A DNA stretch of 22,349 nucleotides from Bacillota bacterium (GTDB lineage Bacteria > Eremiobacterota > SpSt-956 > JAKJGF01): the NCBI GenBank assembly GCA_029555925.1, contig JAKPQU010000016.1, positions 1 through 22,349 of the forward strand, in the 5' to 3' direction. The first letter of the stretch is position 1. Each line of letters begins with the position of its first letter. Of the stretch, positions 1 to 7,078 are shown one piece after another. The position numbers and the translations under genes were made by a program. The notes under the pieces are model-generated. The model had not been told where the DNA came from. It searched no databases and saw only the letters and a list, made by a program, of their open reading frames with translations.

Positions 1-222
1 AATATTAAATTTATTTCATATAAACATATATCAGGAGTCAGTAATAATCATATTTTCCATAATACTTGCTTCATTTAATAATGTCATGAGCAACAAAGAA
101 TAAAATAGTTTCCGAGAGGTATAATTGAAACTTTTTTAGAGGACTATATTTACAGAAAGTAGAATTTTTATTCCAGACCTGGAGATACGTTAGAGTTTCG
201 GAAAAAGCTCATTACAATTAGG

Positions 223-262
223 ATTGGGACAACTTTGTCCCCAATTTTGTGGTTTTTTCATT
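223..262 (+). terminator. Possible intrinsic terminator (+ strand)
   Basis: ATTGGGACA (223-231) pairs with TGTCCCCAAT (236-245) with one bulged base and a four-base loop. A T-rich run containing TTTTTT follows on the plus strand. On the minus strand no T tract follows, so if it is a terminator it serves a + strand gene lying left of the window. It could instead be part of the larger palindrome next to it. Confidence 0.35.
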
Positions 263-321
263 TCTTTCATCCCTCTTTCTTGTAATTATTTTACATTGAA
301 AGAGGGTGAAAGTTAACCACA
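248..321. repeat. Large nested inverted repeat (74 bp)
   Basis: Three blocks pair in register. TGTGGTT (248-254) pairs with AACCACA (315-321). CTTTCAT (264-270) pairs with TGAAAG (307-312) with one bulge. CCCTCTTTC (271-279) pairs perfectly with GAAAGAGGG (298-306). The loop is 18 bases. It may be a small palindromic (MITE-like) insertion or a 3' UTR structure of the metallophosphatase gene; the sequence does not decide. Confidence 0.5.
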
Positions 322-357
322 TATTTTTATATCAAAGTACTAACGGAAGAGCATCAA

Positions 358-1707
358 TTAACGGGGAGGAAATAAAAAATTCAATCTTCCTTCTATTTTA
401 GCCGTATCTGATGTAAGCGGTGAATGGCTTTTTATATAATCTTTAAGTAAATCTATTATCATTTTATTATGATATTTAATATCTGTACCTTCTTTGAATG
501 TATCATACCAGTCTCCACCTCTGGCAAGGAAATCACCTGTTGCTACACTGTATGTGCTGTTATAGTCCAGAGGTTTACCCTGGATTTTTATATTTGACAC
601 TTTATCGCCTGCAGGTTTTGAAGGGTCTATATCCACAGTCATGCCTGATATATGCAGATTTCCTCTGGTTCTGGAAGCACTGTTTTCCATCAAGTCCTTT
701 ATCTGTTTGCCTGTGAGATTTATAGAAACGATAACATCATCGAAAGGTAATACTCTGTAAAGATCTCCGAAGGTTATCTGACCTTTTTTTATCTGTGATC
801 TTATACCTCCTGAATTCATTACTGCCACAGAGGCACCTGTACCTTCCCTCATTGCGTCTGTAAGTACATTCCCCATTATACTTTCTGTTACCTTACTTCT
901 GTCATGAGTCAGACCTACCTCTGTTATACCCATGACTTCCGATTTTTTCTTTCCTGCTTCTTCAACTACAGGAGCAATTATCTTCTCTATCTCCGGGTCA
1001 GGAGTAATTGTCTGATTTGTTACAGGTATAAGTTTATTGTTATATGATACAATCTTTTTGCTACGACCATCCACATTTATTTGAAGATTTCCTACAAACT
1101 TACTCTGACAGCCTGCCTGAACTATTATTGTATCATTTATTTTTTTTGCTTCTTCCATAGCTGTATGGGAATGACCGCCTACTATTAAATCTATTCCGCT
1201 GACTTCTGCCGCAAGTTTTTCATCTTCTCTGTCTCCGCAGTGGGATAATACCGTTATGAGATCAACACCTTTATCTTTGAGTTCCCCTATATATTTTTTT
1301 ACTGTTTCTTTTTGAGCCAGGAATTTTAATCCTTCTATATTTTTCGGACTGGCAATCTCTTTAGTTTCAGGTGTTATAAGTCCTATTATCCCTACTTTTA
1401 AACCGTTAACTTCTTTTATCGTATATGGTACTATCCCGTTCAGAAGCCTTTCCTGTTCATTGATTACATTGCCTCCGAGCACAGGGCAATTTGATTCTCC
1501 TACCATATTTTCAAGGGATTCTCTTGACCAGTCAAATTCATGATTGCCTATTTCTATTGCATCATAACCAAGGTTGTTCATTATTTCTATCATTGTTTTA
1601 CCCCTGGTAAGACCTGACTCGTAACTGCCCTGGGCAAAATCTCCTCCGTCAAGAAGTAAATTTTTACCTTTTGTTTCTTCTTTGAGATTTTTTATGATAC
1701 TTCCCAT
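358..1707 (-). CDS. 5'-nucleotidase/2',3'-cyclic phosphodiesterase family, C-terminal part (frameshifted)
   Basis: This is the larger part of a UshA/5'-nucleotidase-type metallophosphatase, a family that hydrolyses nucleoside 5'-phosphates or cyclic nucleotides using two metal ions. Visible motifs are GGDFAQGS (metal site), GNHEFDW, LSHCGD and GGHSH, followed by the 5'-nucleotidase C-terminal substrate domain with NSGGIRSQI and GDLYRVLPFDD. Motif I, with the first Asp and His ligands, is missing and lies in the other frame in the fragment at 1692-2057. Inserting one G in the G5 run at 1718-1722 fuses the two frames as SGGVSYMG, a typical family sequence. ATG 1707 has no proper ribosome site, although GGGGGTG lies eight bases upstream and could allow re-initiation. 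A fragment made alone would lack a metal ligand pair. Family call is firm; intactness is doubtful. Confidence 0.85.
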   Translation of the reverse strand: MGSIIKNLKEETKGKNLLLDGGDFAQGSYESGLTRGKTMIEIMNNLGYDAIEIGNHEFDWSRESLENMVGESNCPVLGGNVINEQERLLNGIVPYTIKEVNGLKVGIIGLITPETKEIASPKNIEGLKFLAQKETVKKYIGELKDKGVDLITVLSHCGDREDEKLAAEVSGIDLIVGGHSHTAMEEAKKINDTIIVQAGCQSKFVGNLQINVDGRSKKIVSYNNKLIPVTNQTITPDPEIEKIIAPVVEEAGKKKSEVMGITEVGLTHDRSKVTESIMGNVLTDAMREGTGASVAVMNSGGIRSQIKKGQITFGDLYRVLPFDDVIVSINLTGKQIKDLMENSASRTRGNLHISGMTVDIDPSKPAGDKVSNIKIQGKPLDYNSTYSVATGDFLARGGDWYDTFKEGTDIKYHNKMIIDLLKDYIKSHSPLTSDTAKIEGRLNFLFPPR

Positions 1708-2057
1708 ATAAGAAACACCCCCGAAAGGTTCACGGACGAGATAGTTTTTTTGTCTTCTACCGGTAATATTGTTCCATGTATATCATTTGTATAGATTATA
1801 TTTAAAGTTTTCAGAGCTTCTCTGGAAGGCGAAGGTTGCAGGGAAGACATGGCAGATACGGCAATGGATGAGGCGGAAGAAATTATGTTATTGCTATTCA
1901 GAGACGGTACGGAAAAACATGGAAATACATTTGTGTATAACTTCAAGTCTTCTGACTCTTTAAAGCTTTTCTCAAATATATCCTCTTTTTTCCTGAAGGC
2001 AGGTGAAGAATTTATTCTATTAAGATTTTTATTTATTCCTATATAAGGTAATTTCAT
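1692..2057 (-). CDS. 5'-nucleotidase family, N-terminal fragment ending at frameshift
   Basis: The last 40 residues contain NIIYTNDIHGTILP, which is metallophosphatase motif I (D-x-H) of the 5'-nucleotidase family. The frame then runs out at VFLIWEVS because of the single-base shift at 1718-1722. The first 80 or so residues are Ser/Asn/Lys-rich with no signal peptide that I can see, and do not look like any domain I know. A strong promoter sits so close to ATG 2057 that the message would be nearly leaderless, and no Shine-Dalgarno site precedes the ATG. This and the entry at 358-1707 are best read as one broken, slip-prone or misassembled gene. Confidence 0.8.
   Translation of the reverse strand: MKLPYIGINKNLNRINSSPAFRKKEDIFEKSFKESEDLKLYTNVFPCFSVPSLNSNNIISSASSIAVSAMSSLQPSPSREALKTLNIIYTNDIHGTILPVEDKKTISSVNLSGVFLIWEVS
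1718..1722 (-). other. Frameshift site in a G5 homopolymer
   Basis: On the minus strand the coding sequence reads TCGGGGGTGTTT. The upstream frame reads TCG GGG GTG and hits a stop 8 codons later. Re-reading one G (a -1 shift) or adding a sixth G gives TCG GGG GGT GTT and joins the two halves of the metallophosphatase with no lost motif. This can be a real mutation, phase variation, programmed slippage or a sequencing error. Confidence 0.75.
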
Positions 2058-2065
2058 AATTATTT

Positions 2066-2094
2066 ATTATATCATATATATAAGTGTATGTGAA
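2066..2094 (-). promoter_or_regulatory. Sigma-70-type promoter of the metallophosphatase gene
   Basis: Read on the minus strand, TTCACA (2094-2089) is followed after exactly 17 bases by TATAAT (2071-2066). Only eight bases separate the -10 box from ATG 2057, so transcription would start at or within a few bases of the start codon. Confidence 0.6.
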
Positions 2095-2109
2095 GATGAC
2101 TGCAGATAG

Positions 2110-2183
2110 TGTTTTTTTACGACAGGTAGATTCATTTTTACTGGAAACTATTGTATATAAAACCACCTGTCATTTTTTTACAC
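2110..2183. repeat. Inverted repeat with a dispersed 42-bp motif
   Basis: GACAGGT (2121-2127) and ACCTGTC (2165-2171) are inverted, and each is flanked by a run of T on the plus strand, with GTGT ends on both sides. The part at 2112-2153 recurs in the same orientation at 6809-6850 with about 33 of 42 matches, mostly transitions. It looks like a decayed small interspersed element. There is also a T run after the right arm that could act as a + strand terminator, but no + strand gene ends here. Confidence 0.4.
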
Positions 2184-2186
2184 AAT

Positions 2187-2624
2187 CTATTCATTATACC
2201 TGTTTTGAATATATGGAGCAACATATTTGCCTATAACCTCAAGGGTATTTTTCCCCGGCATTCCCGCTACAAGCTGATCTGGATGTTTACTTGCCGTAAT
2301 TATACCTCCTGTAAGAAGGGCGGCTCCCGTCATAAAAGTACCCATAATGGCACAGGCAGCAATGTTTCCCGGCATAAGAAGAGCAGCAGGTATGGCGCCA
2401 ATCCATGAAGCCTGCATAAGTGCTACCCCTGCTTTTTCTGCAGTTTGACATGCTTTTCTTATATCTATACCTCTATATATATCTTCTTTGTAATTTGAAA
2501 GGGTAATTTTATCTTTTGGATCCATACCGGGATTTTTGTCCATAACATCATCCAGCATTTTTGCATAACTTTTCCAGCCTTCTACTTTCTGTTCGAAGGT
2601 ATTATTTTTTTTACCTATTTGCAT
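2187..2624 (-). CDS. Hypothetical protein with a hydrophobic central segment
   Basis: I do not recognise this 145-residue protein. A charged N-terminal half (about residues 1-65) is followed by a long Ala/Gly/Met-rich hydrophobic stretch at about residues 68-112, enough for two short membrane helices with small-residue packing. A short polar tail ends in YIQNRYNE. The start is well supported by AGGAGG just upstream of ATG 2624. It is divergent from the histidine kinase gene and sits about 130 bases upstream of the metallophosphatase in the same direction. A pore-like or membrane-associated role is possible but only from composition. Confidence 0.6.
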   Translation of the reverse strand: MQIGKKNNTFEQKVEGWKSYAKMLDDVMDKNPGMDPKDKITLSNYKEDIYRGIDIRKACQTAEKAGVALMQASWIGAIPAALLMPGNIAACAIMGTFMTGAALLTGGIITASKHPDQLVAGMPGKNTLEVIGKYVAPYIQNRYNE

Positions 2625-2813
2625 TTTCTGTCCTCCTCAGGATGTTTCTTATATGTTTATAATTATATTTTAGCTTTACAGAACTTATTTATCAATAGTA
2701 TATTGTTAACAAAATGTTAATTTAATAGGAATGTTCACTATTTTATTTTTTCAGGGAGGATTTTATATATTAACCGAAGAAAAGATTGTAAGCATAGACG
2801 AAAGGTATATATT

Positions 2814-5669
2814 ATGGAAGATAAACACCTTCGCGATGAAATAGAAACTCTCAGAAATCGCGTGAAAGAACTTGAAGAGAAATTACATTGCTCTGAAGAG
2901 CAACGGATTGCAGAATGTAATATATCAGAGTCTCTCAGAGAGAATAAAGAAAAATTTCAAAATCTTATAGAAAATACTGCAGATCTTCTCTGGGAAACAG
3001 ACGGAAAAGGTATTTTTATCTATATAAGTCCTCATTGTAACACGATTCTTGGATACAGTCAGGAAGAAATTACAGGAAAGACCCCTTTTCATTTTATGAC
3101 CTGTGAAGAAAGTATCAGAGTTAAAGCTATTTTTGAAAAAAAAATATCAGCTCTCAGACCTTTTAAAGATATGGAAAATACTGTGATTCATAAAGATGGA
3201 CACCCTGTTGTTTTTGAAACCAGTGCCATTCCTTTATTTAATTCCTTGAATAATTTTACCGGTTATATTGGCATATGCCGTAATATTACAAGACAGAAAG
3301 AAGCAGACAGTGCCCTCAGAGAAAGTGAAGAACATTTTCGCAGAATTATAGAACATATACCGAGTTTATATTATTCGCATAATACAGATAATGTACTTAC
3401 TTATATCAGCCCCCATACAAGAGAACTGCTTGATTGTGAGCCGGAAGAAGCCCTTGTTAACTGGCGTAATTTTTTAACTGACCATCCTGTGAACAGGGAA
3501 GCTGTAATAAATACTCAGAAAGCAATTGCTACGGGCGAAAGGCAGAAACCTTATCTGCTGGAACTTATCAGCGCAAAGGGAAGACGCGTAATAGGAGAGA
3601 TAAGAGAAAGTCCTATCGTGGAAAACGGTAAGACTGTCGCTGTTGTAGGAACTTTTACGGATATTACAGAGAGAAAAAAAGTAGAGAAAGCTCTCATGGA
3701 AAGTGAAGAAAGGTTTCGTATTCTTGCCGAAAATTCTACAGATATGATTTCCCGTCACACACCTGAAGGTATTTTCCTCTATGTATCTCCGTCATGCCAT
3801 ACATTGCTCGGTTATAATCCTGATGAAATGATTGGAACTTCTACCTATGATTATGTTCACCCTGAAGACATTCATAAAGTCTCTCTGTCTCATATTACTA
3901 TCCTGGAAACCCCTGTCATCTATACCGTAACATACCGTTTTCTCCGCAGGAATGGTGAGTATATATGGTTTGAGACGACAAGCCATAGTATTTTTGATGA
4001 GAAAACAGGAATTATATCGGAAATTCAGACATCTTCCCGTGATATTACAGCCCGTAAGAAGACAGAAGAAGAGCTTGTAGAGTCAAAAAAAATGTTACAG
4101 CTTGTGCTGGATACAATCCCTGCAAGGGTTTTCTGGAAAGACAGAAATTCTATTTTTATGGGATGTAACAGACTCTTTGCTCTTGATGCTGGACGTTCTT
4201 CCCCTGACGGGATTATCGGTAAAAGTGATTTTGAGCTTCCATGGAAAGATAGAGCAGAACACTATCGTTCCGATGACCTTATGGTAATGGAAACGGGAAA
4301 ACCCAAACTTGATTATGAAGAATCTCAGACGAAACCTGATGGCAAGAGCAGATATTTAAAGACAAGCAAAATACCTCTTTATGACAGAGAAGGCCATGTA
4401 GTGGGATTACTCGGTACATATGAGGACATTACAGACCGTAAAAAGTCGGAGGAAGAGAGACGTAAGCTGGAAAAAAAGATGGAGCATACACAGAAACTGG
4501 AAAGTCTCGGAGTGCTTGCAGGAGGTATTGCCCATGATTTTAATAATCTGCTTGTAGCAATACTCGGTAATGCAGAGCTTGCTCTTCTGGATTTGCCTTC
4601 CGGCTCTCCTGCAGAATTTTATCTTTCCGAAATACAAAATACTTCTCTCAGGGCTGCTGATTTATGTAAACAGATGCTTGCCTATGCAGGTAAAGGACGG
4701 ATCTCTGTAGAGCCTCTCAATATGTCTCTCCTTGTCAGAGAGATGTCTCAAATGCTGGAAGTTTCTATCTCCAGAAGAGCTATCATCAGATATAAATTTC
4801 AGAAAGATATCCCTGCCATAGAAGCAGATGCCACACAGATCCGGCAGGTTATTATGAATCTTATTATCAATGCTTCTGAAGCCATTAAGGATAAGGATGG
4901 TGTTATATCTGTTTCGACCGGTTCAATGTTCTGTGACTCTTCTTATATGTCAGGCTCTTATCTGTATGAACAGCTTCCTGAAGGTGATTATGTGTATCTG
5001 GAAATCTCTGATACGGGAATCGGTATGAATAAAGAAACTCAGATGAAAATCTTCGATCCTTTTTTTACAACCAAATTTGCAGGAAGAGGCCTCGGACTTG
5101 CAGCAGTTCTCGGTATAGTAAGAGGACATAAAGGTTTTCTTAAATTATACAGTGAACCTGAAAGAGGCACCAGTTTTAAAGTTTTCTTTCCTGCATTGAA
5201 AAATGCTTCAGAAAGAGTCTTCAGAGATGTGAATAGTTTCAAAAACTGGCGGGGGAAAGGAACAGTTCTTCTTGTTGATGATGACCAGGCTGTAATGGAT
5301 ATAACAGGACCTATGCTGAAAAAACTTGGCTTCAATGTCTTAACTGCCATGACCGGACAGGAAGCATTGAACATTATTTCTTCCTGCCTGTCCAGTACCG
5401 GCGGAGAACATGAACTCCTGGCATGTATAATACTGGATTTTACTATGCCTCATATGGATGGTGAAGAAACATTTCGTGAACTGAGAAAGATAACAAAAAA
5501 TATACCGGTCATTCTTTCAAGTGGTTACAGTGAACAGGAAGTCATAGAGCGTTTTGCCGGCAAAGGCCCTCAGGCTTTCCTCCCAAAACCTTATAAACTG
5601 GAGACGTTGATTGAAATATTACAGAAAGTACTTCCTTCCTGCTCTTATATTCCTTCCTGTTCTGTTTGA
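2814..5669 (+). CDS. PAS-rich hybrid sensor histidine kinase
   Basis: A 951-residue soluble hybrid kinase that would sense a cytoplasmic signal and phosphorylate its own receiver. In order: an N-terminal coiled coil (about 1-40); four PAS domains (about 43-165, 168-290, 298-415, 423-545), each ending in a D-I-T-x-R/E-K-like PAC tail; a HisKA helix pair with the phospho-acceptor His574 in GGIAHDFNN; a HATPase domain with N box MNLIINASEAI, G1 box ISDTGIGM, and FDPFFTT followed by GRGLGLAAVLGI; and a C-terminal receiver with the VDDD acidic patch near residue 822, phospho-acceptor Asp875 in LDFTMPHMDG and Lys925 in LPKPY. No membrane segment is visible. AAAGG precedes ATG 2814 by eight bases. 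No response regulator or output gene is adjacent, so it is an orphan. Its 3' end overlaps the 3' end of thyX on the other strand by 25 bases. Confidence 0.93.
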   Translation: MEDKHLRDEIETLRNRVKELEEKLHCSEEQRIAECNISESLRENKEKFQNLIENTADLLWETDGKGIFIYISPHCNTILGYSQEEITGKTPFHFMTCEESIRVKAIFEKKISALRPFKDMENTVIHKDGHPVVFETSAIPLFNSLNNFTGYIGICRNITRQKEADSALRESEEHFRRIIEHIPSLYYSHNTDNVLTYISPHTRELLDCEPEEALVNWRNFLTDHPVNREAVINTQKAIATGERQKPYLLELISAKGRRVIGEIRESPIVENGKTVAVVGTFTDITERKKVEKALMESEERFRILAENSTDMISRHTPEGIFLYVSPSCHTLLGYNPDEMIGTSTYDYVHPEDIHKVSLSHITILETPVIYTVTYRFLRRNGEYIWFETTSHSIFDEKTGIISEIQTSSRDITARKKTEEELVESKKMLQLVLDTIPARVFWKDRNSIFMGCNRLFALDAGRSSPDGIIGKSDFELPWKDRAEHYRSDDLMVMETGKPKLDYEESQTKPDGKSRYLKTSKIPLYDREGHVVGLLGTYEDITDRKKSEEERRKLEKKMEHTQKLESLGVLAGGIAHDFNNLLVAILGNAELALLDLPSGSPAEFYLSEIQNTSLRAADLCKQMLAYAGKGRISVEPLNMSLLVREMSQMLEVSISRRAIIRYKFQKDIPAIEADATQIRQVIMNLIINASEAIKDKDGVISVSTGSMFCDSSYMSGSYLYEQLPEGDYVYLEISDTGIGMNKETQMKIFDPFFTTKFAGRGLGLAAVLGIVRGHKGFLKLYSEPERGTSFKVFFPALKNASERVFRDVNSFKNWRGKGTVLLVDDDQAVMDITGPMLKKLGFNVLTAMTGQEALNIISSCLSSTGGEHELLACIILDFTMPHMDGEETFRELRKITKNIPVILSSGYSEQEVIERFAGKGPQAFLPKPYKLETLIEILQKVLPSCSYIPSCSV

Positions 5670-6253
5670 GATTCTTCGTGTCTGTTTAAGATGTCATTGT
5701 CAAAAAAAGCAGGAGCTTCTTTTATAAGGATTTTCTTTATTTCTTCCGCAATTTCCCTTATTTCCCACTGGGCAGCTCTGTCTGTCCGAAGTTTTACAAA
5801 ATCCCACCAGCCCTGAAAATTCCCGCTTACTACCAGACGGGTAAGACATGCATTGGGAAGCATATACCTGGCATCTTCTTTTGGTATTCCCATGTCTAGC
5901 AGCTCTTTGTAGGAATTTTTTATATGATCCAGGCTGTTTTTAAAAAATAATTTTGCTTCTTTATTATTTTTTATACTCTCAGGTATGATAAAATCACTGT
6001 CAAATGTAACATATCTCTGGCTTTCCTGCGTATATGCCAGATGGGTGTGCCTTACCAGTTGATGACTGCAGGCACGGCTGCATATGATTTCAAAGGATGC
6101 ATTACAGTGACGTCCTACAGAAAGATGCCCTTTTTTTACAAGTTTTTTTACAAATTCTTCCGAATTTTCCATGCATTCTGTGGCAGTTGATGTTCTGGCT
6201 GCATATTCTATAGTTTTTGCATAATCAGGTGTTATGAACAACAGTTTAACCAT
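5645..6253 (-). CDS. thyX: FAD-dependent thymidylate synthase ThyX
   Basis: Makes dTMP from dUMP using methylene-tetrahydrofolate, with FADH2 and NADPH as reductant. The ThyX signature appears as RHTHLAYTQESQRY (residues 68-81): RH, eight residues, then S-x-R-Y. The third Arg of the classical RHR is a Thr here. The C-terminal LRTDRAAQWEIRE segment is also family-typical. At 202 residues it is a little short for the family but has all blocks. AAGGAG lies upstream of ATG 6253. It follows the dCMP deaminase gene by only 13 bases, so the operon supplies dUMP by deamination and then methylates it. Confidence 0.93.
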   Translation of the reverse strand: MVKLLFITPDYAKTIEYAARTSTATECMENSEEFVKKLVKKGHLSVGRHCNASFEIICSRACSHQLVRHTHLAYTQESQRYVTFDSDFIIPESIKNNKEAKLFFKNSLDHIKNSYKELLDMGIPKEDARYMLPNACLTRLVVSGNFQGWWDFVKLRTDRAAQWEIREIAEEIKKILIKEAPAFFDNDILNRHEESQTEQEGI

Positions 6254-6266
6254 AATTATTTACTCC

Positions 6267-6692
6267 TTATTTAATCTCAAAAATTTTATGTTTTGTTATG
6301 ATTCTTTTTATACCTGCATTTTTAATTATATTTATACATATGCCACATGGTGCTGTTTCTTCAATTATTTTACCTGTATCTATATCTTCACCGTAAAGAT
6401 AAAGATCGGCATCAATACATAGTTTTCTTCCTGCCGAAATAATACCGTTCATTTCCGCATGGACTGCAACGCATTTTTCATATTGTTCTCCATGGGGTAT
6501 ATTCCGTTCTTTTCTGATACAGATATTGCTTTCGCAACAGTTAATTTCACCTCTGGCACTGCCGTTATAACCTGTCCCTACTATTTCATCTTTATTTACT
6601 ATGATCGCGCCGTACCGTCTCCTTAAACAGGTAGAACGTAAAGAAACAGATCCGGCAATATTTAAATAATATTCTCTTTTACTGATACGCAA
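6267..6692 (-). CDS. dCMP deaminase (cytidine/deoxycytidylate deaminase family)
   Basis: Zinc-dependent deamination of dCMP to dUMP, feeding ThyX encoded directly downstream. The zinc site is clear: H78-A-E80 with the catalytic Glu, and P115-C116-x-x-C119. CCESNICIRKE near residue 55 and HGEQYEKC before the HAE motif are typical of the ComE/dCMP deaminase branch, which is often allosterically controlled by dCTP and dTTP. Length (141) fits. No in-frame ATG lies before the conserved region, so I take TTG 6692 as the start; an AAAGGGG stretch lies a little far upstream. A perfect 13-bp hairpin sits in the leader at 6727-6767. Confidence 0.9.
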   Translation of the reverse strand: MRISKREYYLNIAGSVSLRSTCLRRRYGAIIVNKDEIVGTGYNGSARGEINCCESNICIRKERNIPHGEQYEKCVAVHAEMNGIISAGRKLCIDADLYLYGEDIDTGKIIEETAPCGICINIIKNAGIKRIITKHKIFEIK

Positions 6693-6726
6693 GGTTAATA
6701 TTACCCCTTTACCTGATGATTAAATA

Positions 6727-6767
6727 TTAATGGCTTACTTTGCTATATGATTTGAGTAAGCCATTAA
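6727..6767 (-). promoter_or_regulatory. Perfect 13-bp leader hairpin upstream of dCMP deaminase
   Basis: TTAATGGCTTACT (6727-6739) and AGTAAGCCATTAA (6755-6767) are exact reverse complements around a 15-base loop. The hairpin would lie in the 5' leader of the deaminase-thyX message, about 35 bases before the TTG start. It lacks a clear T tract on either strand, so a regulatory leader structure or operator is more likely than a terminator. Confidence 0.4.
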
Positions 6768-6850
6768 AAAAATAAAATATCATAAAATTTTTAAAAAATC
6801 AAGGTAAATTTTTTTATGACAGTCAGACTTGCTTTTACTGGAAATTATAA

Positions 6851-6950
6851 CTTATTACCGCTACAGGAGCGGTAATAAGACCTGAGTCTCATTGCTTGAA
6901 TGAGTCTACTCCTTAAGGCTTATATATATGCTGCTATAAGCCTATTTTAT
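6851..6950 (+). ncRNA. Candidate structured RNA: three tandem hairpins ending in a terminator-like stem
   Basis: Three helices follow each other on the plus strand. The first is a perfect 12-bp stem, CTTATTACCGCT with AGCGGTAATAAG and a five-base loop. The second pairs CTCATT with AATGAG and extends through GAGT with ACTC across a three-base bulge. The third is a perfect 8-bp stem, GGCTTATA with TATAAGCC, followed by TATTTTATATT. It is either a small RNA or a leader/attenuator of the gene at 7079. I recognise no known riboswitch class in it. Confidence 0.4.
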
Positions 6951-7078
6951 ATTAACTTGGCCAGACATATTAAGTTTAATATTTATGTGCCGATCATAAA
7001 AAGTAAGGAAATATTAATTACATGGATGATTATAAATAAATATATGTCAGGGATGACTTCAAAGGAGGTTCTGTAGTA

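Larger units (their letters stand above)
1..357. other. Non-coding left flank with inverted repeats
   Basis: I see no credible gene here. The first 220 bases are plain AT-rich sequence. The rest holds two adjacent inverted repeats, at 223-245 and 248-321, which are listed separately. The neighbouring metallophosphatase gene on the minus strand ends at 358, so on that strand this is its 3' untranslated side. Confidence 0.6.
6693..7078. other. Gene-free region with a series of hairpins
   Basis: No coding sequence is convincing here. It is the shared upstream region of dCMP deaminase (-) and the three-repeat protein (+). It holds at least five inverted repeats: 6727-6767, 6851-6879, 6884-6911, 6917-6942, and TTAATATTT paired with AAATATTAA at about 6974-7016. 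It also holds the second copy of the 42-bp dispersed repeat at 6809-6850. Confidence 0.6.

Noticed and set aside
2706..2739. TTAACA, TTAATT and TTCACT upstream of the kinase gene as a second PhoP-type box
   Set aside because: Only the first two are 11 bp apart, one is a poor match, the third is out of phase, and no -10 box follows at the right distance.
6851..6945. tRNA gene from three consecutive stems
   Set aside because: No acceptor stem encloses the hairpins and no T-arm consensus is present.
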